Shown: positions 1 through 8,710 of the stretch, in pieces
Layout: every line of letters starts with the position of its first letter
Numbering within the stretch: the stretch's first letter is position 1
Assembly: GCF_019209835.1 (NCBI RefSeq)
Contig: NZ_JAHUTS010000008.1
Coordinates: forward strand, 167,847-231,846
Reading direction: 5' to 3'
DNA length: 64,000 nucleotides
From: Enterovibrio paralichthyis
Lineage (GTDB): Bacteria > Pseudomonadota > Gammaproteobacteria > Enterobacterales > Vibrionaceae
Notes under the pieces: generated by a model
What the model was told of the DNA's origin: nothing
What the model saw: the letters and a program-made list of their open reading frames with translations, nothing else
Databases searched by the model: none
Program-made: the position numbers and the translations under genes

Positions 1-975
1 GCGTCGGAATCGTTGGGTAAAGTGATCTCAAATGGCGATGTGATTATCTACGAATCGACGGTTTACCCAGGAGCGACCGAAGAGGAATGCATTCCAGTCG
101 TTGAGCGCGTGTCAGGCCTCGAGTTCAACAAAGACTTTTTTGCTGGTTACTCACCAGAGCGTATTAACCCAGGCGATAAAGAGCATCGAGTCACAAACAT
201 ATTAAAAGTGACCAGCGGTTCGACGCCAGACATTGCGGATTACGTTGATCAGTTGTACAAGTCCATCATTACGGCGGGTACGCACAAAGCGTCATCCATC
301 AAAGTGGCTGAGGCAGCGAAAGTAATTGAAAACACACAACGTGACGTCAATATTGCGTTGATCAATGAGCTATCAATCATCTTTAACAAACTGGGTATTG
401 ATACGCTAGAAGTACTGGAAGCCGCAGGCACGAAATGGAATTTCTTACCGTTTCGCCCAGGCCTTGTTGGCGGGCACTGTATTGGTGTTGACCCATACTA
501 CCTTACCCACAAAGCGCAATCGGTTGGGTATCATCCAGAAATGATTCTAGCGGGACGTCGACTCAATGACGGGATGGGGCAATATACCGTTTCTCAACTG
601 GTAAAAACGATGTTGAAGAAACGCATCCACGTTGAAGGCGCGAATGTATTGGTGATGGGTCTGACGTTCAAAGAAAACTGTCCAGATCTACGCAACACCA
701 AAGTCATCGATATCGTCTCTGAATTGAAAGAGTACAACATCAATGTTGACGTTATGGACCCATGGTGTTCATCAGAAGAAGCCGAAGAAGAGTACGGATT
801 AACGCTTTGTACTGAGAAGAAGGTAGGGTTCTATGATGCTGTTGTCCTTGCTGTTGCCCATGATGAGTTCAAAAACATGGGTGCAGAAGAAATACGAAGC
901 TTCGGTAAGCCAGAACACGTACTTTATGACCTGAAATACGTTCTCGGCAAAAATGATGTCGATATGCGTTTGTAA
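1..975 (+). CDS. tviB: UDP-N-acetylhexosamine 6-dehydrogenase, TviB/WbpA-like (5' part outside window)
   Basis: The reading frame is open from base 1, so the N-terminal Rossmann domain lies outside the window; about 325 residues are present out of a usual ~425. The visible part has the central helical domain, the catalytic-cysteine motif GGHCIGVDPYYLTHKA and the C-terminal UDP-binding domain beginning VLVMGLTFKENCPDLRN, all typical of the UDP-glucose/GDP-mannose dehydrogenase family. Family knowledge: NAD-dependent two-step oxidation of C6 of UDP-GlcNAc (TviB) or UDP-GalNAc to the uronic acid, in the cytoplasm. A TviC-like epimerase follows 24 bases later, the pairing known from the Vi antigen and WbpO/WbpP-type O-antigen loci. 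Inference: together they supply a HexNAc-uronic acid to the polysaccharide. Which hexosamine is used cannot be told from this part. Confidence 0.9.
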   Translation, partial: ASESLGKVISNGDVIIYESTVYPGATEEECIPVVERVSGLEFNKDFFAGYSPERINPGDKEHRVTNILKVTSGSTPDIADYVDQLYKSIITAGTHKASSIKVAEAAKVIENTQRDVNIALINELSIIFNKLGIDTLEVLEAAGTKWNFLPFRPGLVGGHCIGVDPYYLTHKAQSVGYHPEMILAGRRLNDGMGQYTVSQLVKTMLKKRIHVEGANVLVMGLTFKENCPDLRNTKVIDIVSELKEYNINVDVMDPWCSSEEAEEEYGLTLCTEKKVGFYDAVVLAVAHDEFKNMGAEEIRSFGKPEHVLYDLKYVLGKNDVDMRL

Positions 976-999
976 TCCGCAAAATTCATAGGTGTAAAC

Positions 1000-2025
1000 A
1001 TGTCAAAATATGAACAAATTCAGCAGGCATTGCAGTCGGCACCAAAGGTGTGGTTAGTCACTGGCGTTGCTGGGTTTATCGGCTCAAATTTACTTGAGAA
1101 CCTGCTAAAACTGGGACAAACCGTCGTGGGGTTGGATAACTTTGCTACGGGGCACCAACGTAATCTTGATGAAGTGAAAACACGCGTATCAGAAGAACAG
1201 TGGGGAAAGTTCACATTTATCGAAGGTGATATTCGCGACTTTGAAACCTGTAAATCAGCCGTAACAGGCGTAGATTACGTTTTGCATCAAGCCGCACTCG
1301 GCTCGGTTCCACGTTCGATTGATGATCCTGTGACGACAAACTCGGCCAACATTACGGGCTTCTTGAACATGTTGACTGCAGCGAAAGATGCGCAGGTAGC
1401 AAGCTTTACCTATGCGGCAAGTAGCTCAACGTACGGTGATCATCCTGCATTGCCAAAAGTAGAAGAAAACATTGGAAGTCCATTGTCACCCTACGCAGTC
1501 ACCAAATACGTAAACGAACTTTACGCCTCCGTATTTGCAAGGACTTATGGTTTTAAAACCATTGGTCTTCGCTACTTCAATGTGTTTGGACAAAGACAGG
1601 ATCCAAATGGTGCTTACGCCGCCGTAATCCCGAAATGGACCGCCGCAATGATTACGGGCGAAGGTGTTTGCATTAACGGAGATGGTGAAACAAGTAGAGA
1701 CTTTTGTTTTATCGAAAACGTCGTTCAAATGAACATACTCGCTGCAACAGCAGAGAGCGACAGTAAAGATGAAGTGTATAATGTTGCCGTTGGTGATAGA
1801 ACGACACTTAATCAGTTGTATGCATACCTTAAAGAAGCCCTAGGAGAAAATGACGTAACAGTTACCATGGAGCCGGAATATCGTGACTTCCGTGCTGGCG
1901 ACGTTCGTCACTCTCAAGCTGACATTAGCAAAGCGAAGTCCAAGCTTGGCTATGAGCCACTGTTTACAATCAAATCAGGCATTGGTAAAGCTATGCCATG
2001 GTACAAGTCGTTTCTTTCACATTAA
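1000..2025 (+). CDS. tviC: UDP-N-acetylhexosamine(uronate) 4-epimerase, TviC/WbpP-like
   Basis: 341 residues, the normal size for TviC/WbpP. It is an extended short-chain dehydrogenase with the NAD-binding motif GVAGFIGSNLLENLL (about residues 23-37), a serine-rich catalytic segment AASSSTYGDHPALPKVEEN and the active-site pair YAVTK. Family role: 4-epimerisation of UDP-GlcNAc or UDP-GlcNAcA to the galacto form, giving a UDP-GalNAcA-type donor together with the dehydrogenase just upstream. The ATG start follows an AGGTG at 6-base spacing. The N-terminal extension of about 15 residues before the Rossmann fold is usual for this subfamily and separates it from GalE, which the window also carries in the gal operon. 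The spacing to the next gene, pseB, is 91 bases. Confidence 0.88.
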   Translation: MSKYEQIQQALQSAPKVWLVTGVAGFIGSNLLENLLKLGQTVVGLDNFATGHQRNLDEVKTRVSEEQWGKFTFIEGDIRDFETCKSAVTGVDYVLHQAALGSVPRSIDDPVTTNSANITGFLNMLTAAKDAQVASFTYAASSSTYGDHPALPKVEENIGSPLSPYAVTKYVNELYASVFARTYGFKTIGLRYFNVFGQRQDPNGAYAAVIPKWTAAMITGEGVCINGDGETSRDFCFIENVVQMNILAATAESDSKDEVYNVAVGDRTTLNQLYAYLKEALGENDVTVTMEPEYRDFRAGDVRHSQADISKAKSKLGYEPLFTIKSGIGKAMPWYKSFLSH

Positions 2026-2116
2026 TGAACACTAAACCTAAGTGGATGACTTACGCAACCTCGCCAATTTATGGCAGGTACAGCGGCCTCCGCTTTCGGT
2101 ATTAAGAGAACATCGC

Positions 2117-3130
2117 ATGTTAAATAACAAAGTAGTATTGATCACGGGCGGAACGGGATCATTCGGTAAGCAGTTCATCAAAACTATCTTAGAGCGCTAT
2201 AAAGATGTGAAAAAAATCATCATCTTTTCACGAGACGAACTAAAGCAGTTTGAACTGAAACAGCTCTACCCAGAGCCACAATACCCACAACTGCGTTTTT
2301 TCATTGGCGATGTGCGTGATCAACAGCGCATGATGCAAGCATGTGAAGGTGTGGATGTGATCATTCACGCGGCAGCGATCAAGCAGGTGGATACAGCGGA
2401 ATACAACCCGACTGAATGTATTCGTACCAATATCACGGGTGCTGAAAACGTCATCAATGCAGCACTGCAGTGTGGTGTGAGAGACGTCGTTGCGCTCTCA
2501 ACAGATAAAGCGTGTGCACCTATTAACCTTTACGGTGCTACCAAGCTGGCATCCGACAAACTATTCACGGCGGCAAACAACATCAAAGGTTCGAAAAATA
2601 TTCGTTTCAGTGTTGTACGCTATGGAAACGTGATGGGATCTCGTGGTTCGGTTATTCCATTCTTCATGAAAAAACGTGAAGAGGGTGTACTTCCGATCAC
2701 TCACGACGAAATGACCCGTTTCAACATTTCGCTACAAGATGGCGTAAACATGGTGATGTATGCGCTGGAAAACCACCTTGGTGGTGAGATTTTCGTACCA
2801 AAAATTCCGTCATACAAAATCCTAGATATCGCAAAAGCGGTTGCGCCAGAGTGTGAAACTAAGGTGGTAGGCATTCGCCCAGGTGAGAAGCTTCATGAGG
2901 AGATGATCACTGATACCGACTCACTTAACACCATCGATCTAGGTCGCTACTATGCAATTCTTCCTTCTGTGTCGTTTACTTACACGGAAGAAGAGTACCT
3001 AACGCACCACAAAGCAGAAAAAGTGCCTTTTGGCTTTAAATATAACTCAGGTACCAACACTGAGTGGGAAACTGTTGAAAGCCTTCGACAGTTGATTAAA
3101 GAGCATGTAGATCCAACATTTTCAGTGTGA
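2117..3130 (+). CDS. pseB: UDP-N-acetylglucosamine 4,6-dehydratase (inverting), first step to pseudaminic acid
   Basis: 337 residues from ATG 2117. The frame is open upstream to 2042, but that stretch has no family similarity, whereas MLNNKVVLITGGTGSFG is the normal PseB N-terminus and AGAG precedes the ATG. Motifs: nucleotide-binding TGGTGSFG near residue 10 and STDKACAPINLYGATK with the catalytic Lys/Tyr set around residues 130-142. The short, soluble form separates PseB from the long membrane-bound PglF also present here (31617-33563). Family role: C4 oxidation, C6 dehydration and C5 inversion of UDP-GlcNAc to UDP-2-acetamido-2,6-dideoxy-L-arabino-hexos-4-ulose. The stop overlaps the pseC start by 4 bases. 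Confidence 0.95.
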   Translation: MLNNKVVLITGGTGSFGKQFIKTILERYKDVKKIIIFSRDELKQFELKQLYPEPQYPQLRFFIGDVRDQQRMMQACEGVDVIIHAAAIKQVDTAEYNPTECIRTNITGAENVINAALQCGVRDVVALSTDKACAPINLYGATKLASDKLFTAANNIKGSKNIRFSVVRYGNVMGSRGSVIPFFMKKREEGVLPITHDEMTRFNISLQDGVNMVMYALENHLGGEIFVPKIPSYKILDIAKAVAPECETKVVGIRPGEKLHEEMITDTDSLNTIDLGRYYAILPSVSFTYTEEEYLTHHKAEKVPFGFKYNSGTNTEWETVESLRQLIKEHVDPTFSV

Positions 3131-4302
3131 GCCAATACGTGATCCCTTACGGTAAACAAGATATCAGTCAACAAGACATTGACGCGGTTGTAGAAGTACT
3201 TAAGTCGGATTTCCTCACGCAGGGACCGAAAGTCCCTGCTTTTGAGGCAGCGCTGATGGCGCACACAGGTGCAAAGCATGCATTAGCTGTAAATAGTGCA
3301 ACATCAGCACTTCACATTGCTTGCCTTGCTCTTGGCCTTGGTCCTGGCGATTGGTTGTGGACCACACCCATCACCTTTGTTGCATCTGCAAACTGTGGTT
3401 TGTACTGTGGTGCACAAGTCGACTTTGTGGATATCGATGAGAGAACCTATAACCTATGTCCTGAAAAGCTCGAGCAAAAACTGCGTGATGCAAAAAATGC
3501 TGGGACATTGCCGAAAATTTTAGTTGCTGTTCATCTATGTGGACAGCCATGTGACATGAAGGCCATTCATCGACTCTCTAAAGAGTATGGGTTTCGTGTT
3601 ATCGAAGACGCATCTCATGCGATAGGTGGCAAGTATCATGGTGTGCCTATTGGCCGTTGTGAGTACTCCGACATTACCGTATTCAGCTTCCACCCTGTAA
3701 AAATTGTTACCACAGCGGAAGGCGGTGCAGCGCTAACAAACTGCGAACAGCTTGCAGCAAAAATGGAGTTGTTGAGAAGTCATGGTATTACACGCAACGA
3801 AGCGTTAATGAAAGGCGAAAGTCATGGCGGATGGTATTACCAGCAGATTGATCTTGGCTACAACTACCGCATGACCGAGCTGCAAGCCGCATTGGGTGTT
3901 AGCCAGATGCAACGTTTAGAAGAGTTTGTCGAAGCACGCCATGTACATGCTGTGCGCTACAATGACCTTCTGAAAGAATTGCCAATCACTTTGCCGTACC
4001 AGTTAGAAAACACTTACTCTGGACTTCACTTGTATGTTATTCGACTGAAGCTAGACGCGATTTCGCTGACACATAAAGAAGTGTTTGATGCACTGCGTGG
4101 GAACGGCATCGGTGTCAACTTACACTATATTCCGGTTCATACTCAGCCGTACTACCAAGAACTTGGTTTCAACAATGGCGACTTCCCAGAGTCAGAACGC
4201 TACTACTCTGACGCCATATCGCTACCCATGTTCCATGGCATGACGACAGAGCAGCAAGACGAAGTGGTTCGCGTATTGCACGAGGTTCTTAAACGCAAAT
4301 GA
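3127..4302 (+). CDS. pseC: UDP-4-amino-4,6-dideoxy-N-acetyl-beta-L-altrosamine transaminase
   Basis: 391 residues, DegT/DnrJ/EryC1/StrS PLP-dependent aminotransferase. The internal-aldimine lysine is in SFHPVKIVTTAEGG, the PseC-type version of the motif. The GTG start at 3127 overlaps the pseB stop (GTGA), so the two are translationally coupled. Family role: transfers an amino group from glutamate to C4 of the PseB product. A second member of the fold, the PglE-like protein at 30399, has only distant similarity and carries the DKIMTTGGEGG version of the motif, so the two should act on the L- and D-configured ketosugars respectively. The 3' end overlaps the next gene by 4 bases (ATGA). Confidence 0.94.
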   Translation: MSQYVIPYGKQDISQQDIDAVVEVLKSDFLTQGPKVPAFEAALMAHTGAKHALAVNSATSALHIACLALGLGPGDWLWTTPITFVASANCGLYCGAQVDFVDIDERTYNLCPEKLEQKLRDAKNAGTLPKILVAVHLCGQPCDMKAIHRLSKEYGFRVIEDASHAIGGKYHGVPIGRCEYSDITVFSFHPVKIVTTAEGGAALTNCEQLAAKMELLRSHGITRNEALMKGESHGGWYYQQIDLGYNYRMTELQAALGVSQMQRLEEFVEARHVHAVRYNDLLKELPITLPYQLENTYSGLHLYVIRLKLDAISLTHKEVFDALRGNGIGVNLHYIPVHTQPYYQELGFNNGDFPESERYYSDAISLPMFHGMTTEQQDEVVRVLHEVLKRK

Positions 4303-5150
4303 TGAAGCTTTCCCTAGGCACAGCCCAGTTTGGGCTTGACTATGGCGTCACAAACACTGGTGGTAAAGTCGATATCGATTTGGTTGGTCAAATCCTTGAT
4401 TTGGCCAAGTCTTCGGGCATCACCATGATAGATACCGCGATTGCTTACGGCGATAGCGAGAAAGTGCTGGGTCAGTTTGACTTATCGGATTTCTCTGTGA
4501 CATCAAAAATCCCATCGCTAAAAGGGGCAGAAGATGTCATTGAAGAAATGACGCATGACTCAAAAGAACGCCTCAATATTGATGTGCTATATGGCCTTAT
4601 GCTCCACGATGAAAAGGATGCGATTCATCGAAATGGCCAATACCTAGAAGAACTGCAAGCGGTAAAAGCGCAAGGTCTGGTGCAGAAAGTAGGGGCATCA
4701 TTTTACTCTACTGACATAGCGCTAGATGTCGTCAAAAGTGGCTTGGTTGATATTATTCAAGTCCCTGCAAATCAATTAGATTGCCGTTTTGACGAGAGCG
4801 GATTGCTTGCTGCTGCCGCAGAAAACAACGTTGAAGTGCATGTTCGCTCCTTGTTACTGCAAGGGCTGTTAGCGGTTGACGCAGCCAAAAGGCCTGCAAA
4901 ATTTCGACACCATTCAGACTTGCTGAAATACGACGAATGTTGCCGCGAGATGAAGTTATCTCCGGTAGAAATGGCGTTGTCTTACCTCGTGACACAACCG
5001 AACATCCACTATGGGGTTATCGGCTGCGTTCACCCAGAACAGCTTGATGAAATTATCACGGCTTATAAGAAAATAGAAAACATGGGGTTGCACTCCAATC
5101 TAACGTTATCTTCGCACGATGACGTATTAGTCAACCCATCAAAGTGGTAA
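4299..5150 (+). CDS. Aldo/keto reductase family protein within the pseudaminate operon
   Basis: 283 residues. It begins LSLGTAQFGLDYGVTNTGGK, the usual start of the sugar-locus branch of the aldo/keto reductase (TIM barrel) superfamily, and contains MIDTAIAYGDSEKVLG, which carries the family's Asp and Tyr positions. Family role: NAD(P)H-dependent reduction or oxidation of a sugar carbonyl. The ATG overlaps the pseC stop by 4 bases and the next gene follows after 10 bases, so it is made with the Pse enzymes. It is not one of the six canonical Pse enzymes; its substrate is unknown. Inference: with the class III aminotransferase two genes on, it could act on an additional position of the nonulosonic acid or of a precursor. 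Confidence 0.8.
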   Translation: MMKLSLGTAQFGLDYGVTNTGGKVDIDLVGQILDLAKSSGITMIDTAIAYGDSEKVLGQFDLSDFSVTSKIPSLKGAEDVIEEMTHDSKERLNIDVLYGLMLHDEKDAIHRNGQYLEELQAVKAQGLVQKVGASFYSTDIALDVVKSGLVDIIQVPANQLDCRFDESGLLAAAAENNVEVHVRSLLLQGLLAVDAAKRPAKFRHHSDLLKYDECCREMKLSPVEMALSYLVTQPNIHYGVIGCVHPEQLDEIITAYKKIENMGLHSNLTLSSHDDVLVNPSKW

Positions 5151-5160
5151 GGAATTCAAT

Positions 5161-5910
5161 ATGACCGTAGTTGCCATTTTGCAGGCGAGAGCATCTTCTA
5201 CCCGTCTACCTGGTAAAGTCATGCTTCCACTCTTAGATAAGCCAATGTTGGAACGGCAAATCGAAAGGGTACTGCGCAGTAGTACGCTAAACACGCTCAT
5301 TATCGCAACATCCGAAAACGCGTCAGATGATGCAGTCGCAGCGCTCGCAAAAGGCTTGGGTTTACCTTGCTACCGCGGAAGCTTAGATGACGTTTTGGAT
5401 CGTTTCTACCAAGCTGCACTGACTGTAAAACCCTCCCACGTAGTAAGGCTGACAGGTGATTGTCCTCTAGCCGATCCCGACGTGATTGATCGCGTGGTGC
5501 AACACCATTTGGAAAGTGGCGCAGATTATACATCGAATGTTTGCCCCCCAACCTATCCTGACGGGTTGGATGTTGAAGTGATGACATTCTCATCTTTGGA
5601 ATCAGCATGGCGCAATGCACAATTGCCCTCTGAACGAGAGCACGTCACTTCATACATCCGTAAACCTGAAGCGGGTTACAAGCTAGAAAACGTCGAAGGT
5701 GAACAAGATCTTTCACATTGTCGTTGGACAGTCGATGAACAAGAAGATTTTGACTTTGTTTCTGAAGTTTATCGTCAGCTTTATGCACAAAAGCCGTGTT
5801 TTACGACAAAAGACGTACTAACACTTATTGAGGAAAAGCCAGAGCTCGCATCAATTAATCAAAACTTTGAGCGTAACGAAGGCTATACCAAATCCCTGTT
5901 AAAAGATTAA
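5161..5910 (+). CDS. pseF: SpsF/PseF-like cytidylyltransferase
   Basis: 249 residues, CTP_transf_3 (PF02348) fold. The N-terminal nucleotide-binding motif is AILQARASSTRLPGKVMLPL (residues 5-24), and RLTGDCPLADPDVID carries the metal-binding aspartates. The QARxxSTRLPGK form is typical of SpsF rather than of the shorter NeuA/PseF proteins. Family role: activation of a nonulosonic acid with CTP. No other CMP-sugar synthetase lies in the operon, so this is the best candidate for the PseF step; the symbol is given on that basis, and a SpsF designation would be equally fair. The ATG has AAGGAAT upstream, and the gene sits 10 bases after the reductase and 16 before the aminotransferase. Confidence 0.82.
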   Translation: MTVVAILQARASSTRLPGKVMLPLLDKPMLERQIERVLRSSTLNTLIIATSENASDDAVAALAKGLGLPCYRGSLDDVLDRFYQAALTVKPSHVVRLTGDCPLADPDVIDRVVQHHLESGADYTSNVCPPTYPDGLDVEVMTFSSLESAWRNAQLPSEREHVTSYIRKPEAGYKLENVEGEQDLSHCRWTVDEQEDFDFVSEVYRQLYAQKPCFTTKDVLTLIEEKPELASINQNFERNEGYTKSLLKD

Positions 5911-5926
5911 TGTTGAGACACTCACT

Positions 5927-7216
5927 ATGTCAGATCGTTATGCTATTTCTGAGCAGTTACTAGAGCGTGCGAAGGCCTCTATCCCTCTGGGTTCTCAGAC
6001 TTTTTCAAAGAGTATTACTCAATTCCCTCATGGTGTTTCCCCTTACTTTGCGAAAAAAGGCAAAGGCGCCAAACTGTGGGATGTTGATGGCAACGAGTAC
6101 ATCGATTTTATCAATGGCCTCTTGAGTGTTTGTATCGGATACGCAGATGATGCAGTGAATGCCGCCGTGACTGCACAGCTGGCAAATGGCGTGAGCTTTT
6201 CGCTGTCGCACCAGTTAGAAGCCGATGTTGCCGAAAAGCTGATCGACTTAGTCCCTTGTGCTGAGATGGTTCGTTTTGGCAAGAATGGCACAGACAGCAC
6301 CTCAGCAGCCATTCGATTAGCACGTGCTTACACGGGTAAAGACCTCGTGTTGGTATGTGGCTACCACGGTTGGCAGGATTGGTACATCGGTTCGACATCA
6401 CGTAACCTTGGTGTGCCTAAATCAACACAAGCTTTGACCAAGACTTTCAAATACAACGATATTGAGTCGTTCAATGCTCTCATCAACGAGCATCGTGGTG
6501 ACATTGCAGCAGTCATCATGGAACCAATGAATGTTGAGTATCCAAAGGAAGGCTTCTTAGAGCACATCCGTGAGATCACCAAAAACGAAAACATCGTGAT
6601 GATTTTTGACGAAACCATCACAGGTTGTCGCTTCGCTCAAGGTGGTGCGCAAGAACTGTTCGGCGTAACGCCAGATCTTGCAACGTTTGGTAAAGGCATT
6701 GGTAATGGTTTCCCGCTTTCTGCGGTGATGGGTAAGAAAGAGATCATGCGCTTGATGGAAGATATTTTCTATTCAGGCACTTTTGCAGGTGAAACGGCTT
6801 CTCTTGCTGCGGCAAATGTCGTACTCGACAAAGTGAAGAATGAAGGCGTATGCCAGCATTTGGCACAGTTGGGCAACGAATTGAAAGAGCGCCTTACTGC
6901 CTTGATCAAATCTCATCAGCTAGAAGATTACGTGTGCTGCCAAGGCCATCCTTCTTGGTCATTCACCATCTTCAAAGGCGCAGAGTCAATTACGCCGTTT
7001 GAGATGAAAACTTACTTTATGCAGGAAATGTTCAAGTCAGGCATTCTGACCTTGGGCACGCATAACCTGAGCTTCTCTCATACCTCTGAGCATATCAACG
7101 CTTTACTTGACAGCTATGATCGCTTCTTTGGAAGATTGGCGGTGTGCATTGAAAAAGGCAGCCTAGCCGACGAGCTGGAATGTGATGTGCTTGTACCGCT
7201 ATTCCAAGTTAGATGA
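5927..7216 (+). CDS. Class III PLP aminotransferase, glutamate-1-semialdehyde mutase-like
   Basis: 429 residues, fold type I class III aminotransferase related to HemL. The PLP lysine is in ATFGKGIGNGFPLSAVMG, and GTDSTSAAIRLARAYTGK and IFDETITGCRFAQGG match the phosphate-binding and cofactor-aspartate segments. HemL proper is part of haem synthesis and is normally found alone; a version inside a Pse operon, overlapping pseG by 4 bases, points to a sugar substrate. Family role: amino-group transfer to or from an aldehyde or ketone. Inference: it may put an amino group on a carbon other than C4, giving a modified Pse. The substrate cannot be read from sequence. Similar SpsF/HemL-like/reductase sets occur in other sugar loci, so this is a recurring module rather than a stray gene. 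Confidence 0.82.
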   Translation: MSDRYAISEQLLERAKASIPLGSQTFSKSITQFPHGVSPYFAKKGKGAKLWDVDGNEYIDFINGLLSVCIGYADDAVNAAVTAQLANGVSFSLSHQLEADVAEKLIDLVPCAEMVRFGKNGTDSTSAAIRLARAYTGKDLVLVCGYHGWQDWYIGSTSRNLGVPKSTQALTKTFKYNDIESFNALINEHRGDIAAVIMEPMNVEYPKEGFLEHIREITKNENIVMIFDETITGCRFAQGGAQELFGVTPDLATFGKGIGNGFPLSAVMGKKEIMRLMEDIFYSGTFAGETASLAAANVVLDKVKNEGVCQHLAQLGNELKERLTALIKSHQLEDYVCCQGHPSWSFTIFKGAESITPFEMKTYFMQEMFKSGILTLGTHNLSFSHTSEHINALLDSYDRFFGRLAVCIEKGSLADELECDVLVPLFQVR

Positions 7217-8706
7217 ATATCGTAATCAGGGCTGACGCCTCACAAAATATTGGCAGCGGGCATATCATGCGCTGCCTTGTTTTGGCTGAACAGCTAAAAT
7301 CGCGTGGTTTTTACGTCCAATTTGCTTGTCTTCCGTTGAAGGGGAACATGATCCCCTTCATCGAAGCCAAAGGCTTTAAGGTTGTGTCGCTAACACCGCC
7401 AGCAGAAGACGTTACCCCCACGCACGATGCAGACTATCTTGGATGGTTACAGCGCACAGAAAGCGAGGATGCATCAGACTTTCTCCGTCACATAAAAAAC
7501 GCATCGCTGGTTATCACCGATCACTATGCCATCGGCAAAGTCTGGCAAGGAATTGTCAAAGAAACGCTGAAATGTAAGCTGTTTGCGATTGATGATCTTT
7601 GTCGTACACACGCTGCCGATTTGATTTTGGATCAGACGCTGGGAAGGCAGACAAGTGAATACAATAGCGACGCTCGCGTGTTGGTTGGCAGTGAGTTTGC
7701 GCTACTGAACTCCCGCTTCGCGAGATTAAGAGGGCGAGCTTTCGATAAACAGCTTTCCAGAGAGAATGTCAGAGTACTGGTATCAATGGGCGGCATTGAT
7801 CAACCTAATGCTACTCTCCATACACTAAAACAGTTGAAAGACACCGACTTCAACGTGACGGTATTGCTGGGGCCCAAAGCACCACACTATCAAGACGTTA
7901 AACGTTTCAGTGACAGCTGCAAAAATGTAACGCACCATGACTTTTGTGAAGACATGGCCAGTCTCATGTTGCAGAGTGATCTAGCTATTGGCGCACCAGG
8001 CACGACATCATGGGAGCGTGCTTGCCTTGGGCTACCCAGCCTTATCGTGCCTCTTGCTACGAATCAATTAGACATTGCCAATCAATTGGTGAAGCATCAA
8101 GCTGCTATTCGCGTTCCGTTAGATGACATTGAATGCAGCCTCATGCCTTCATTGAAACAATTACAGAGTGACTGGTGCGATTATTATCAGGCCAACCTCA
8201 GTATCTGTGACGGATTGGGGGTTTATCGAGTGATCGTGGAAATTGAAAGCCTGTTTGTGAACGATCAACGAACCGTCTCACTAAAACGAGCGACCGAAGA
8301 TGATATTGCGCAGGTCTATGAATGGCAGTGTCATCCAAACACCAGAAAATATGCCCTAAACCCAGACATACCAACATGGGAACAGCATGTTGTTTGGATG
8401 AAAAATAAGCTTAAACGAACAGAAGACTACTTCTACTTGATAATAAACACGTCAGGTGAGCGTGTTGGCGTGATAAGGCTAGACCGAAAAAGCCAGTACG
8501 ACTATTTGGTCTCTATATTCATCCATCCAGACCACTATGGCCAAGGTATTGGTCATCAAGCATTAAGTCTGGTTGGTCGCGTGCATCCACACGTTAACAT
8601 TCATGCAACCGTCTTGGCAGACAATATCGCTTCAAGAAAACTGTTCGAAAAAGCCGGGTATATCCAGCAGAGCAGAGAAGCGTTTATTCGCCCTTCGACA
8701 GAGTAA
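7213..8706 (+). CDS. pseG: Fused UDP-sugar hydrolase (PseG) and N-acetyltransferase (PseH)
   Basis: 497 residues, two domains. Residues 1-~345 are PseG: MNIVIRADASQNIGSGHIMRCLVLAEQL carries the glycine-rich nucleotide motif and GSGH histidine of this GT28-like hydrolase, and GAPGTTSWERACLGLPS is its UDP-binding segment. Residues ~352-497 are a GNAT acetyltransferase (SLKRATEDDIAQVYEWQCHP at its start, HPDHYGQGIGHQAL for acetyl-CoA binding), matching PseH. Family roles: PseH N-acetylates C4, PseG releases UDP from C1, giving 2,4-diacetamido-2,4,6-trideoxy-L-altrose. In Campylobacter these are separate proteins; the order of domains here is reverse to the order of reactions. The frame is continuous, with no sign of a sequencing fusion. 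The ATG overlaps the aminotransferase stop by 4 bases. Confidence 0.92.
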   Translation: MNIVIRADASQNIGSGHIMRCLVLAEQLKSRGFYVQFACLPLKGNMIPFIEAKGFKVVSLTPPAEDVTPTHDADYLGWLQRTESEDASDFLRHIKNASLVITDHYAIGKVWQGIVKETLKCKLFAIDDLCRTHAADLILDQTLGRQTSEYNSDARVLVGSEFALLNSRFARLRGRAFDKQLSRENVRVLVSMGGIDQPNATLHTLKQLKDTDFNVTVLLGPKAPHYQDVKRFSDSCKNVTHHDFCEDMASLMLQSDLAIGAPGTTSWERACLGLPSLIVPLATNQLDIANQLVKHQAAIRVPLDDIECSLMPSLKQLQSDWCDYYQANLSICDGLGVYRVIVEIESLFVNDQRTVSLKRATEDDIAQVYEWQCHPNTRKYALNPDIPTWEQHVVWMKNKLKRTEDYFYLIINTSGERVGVIRLDRKSQYDYLVSIFIHPDHYGQGIGHQALSLVGRVHPHVNIHATVLADNIASRKLFEKAGYIQQSREAFIRPSTE

Positions 8707-8710
8707 AGTG

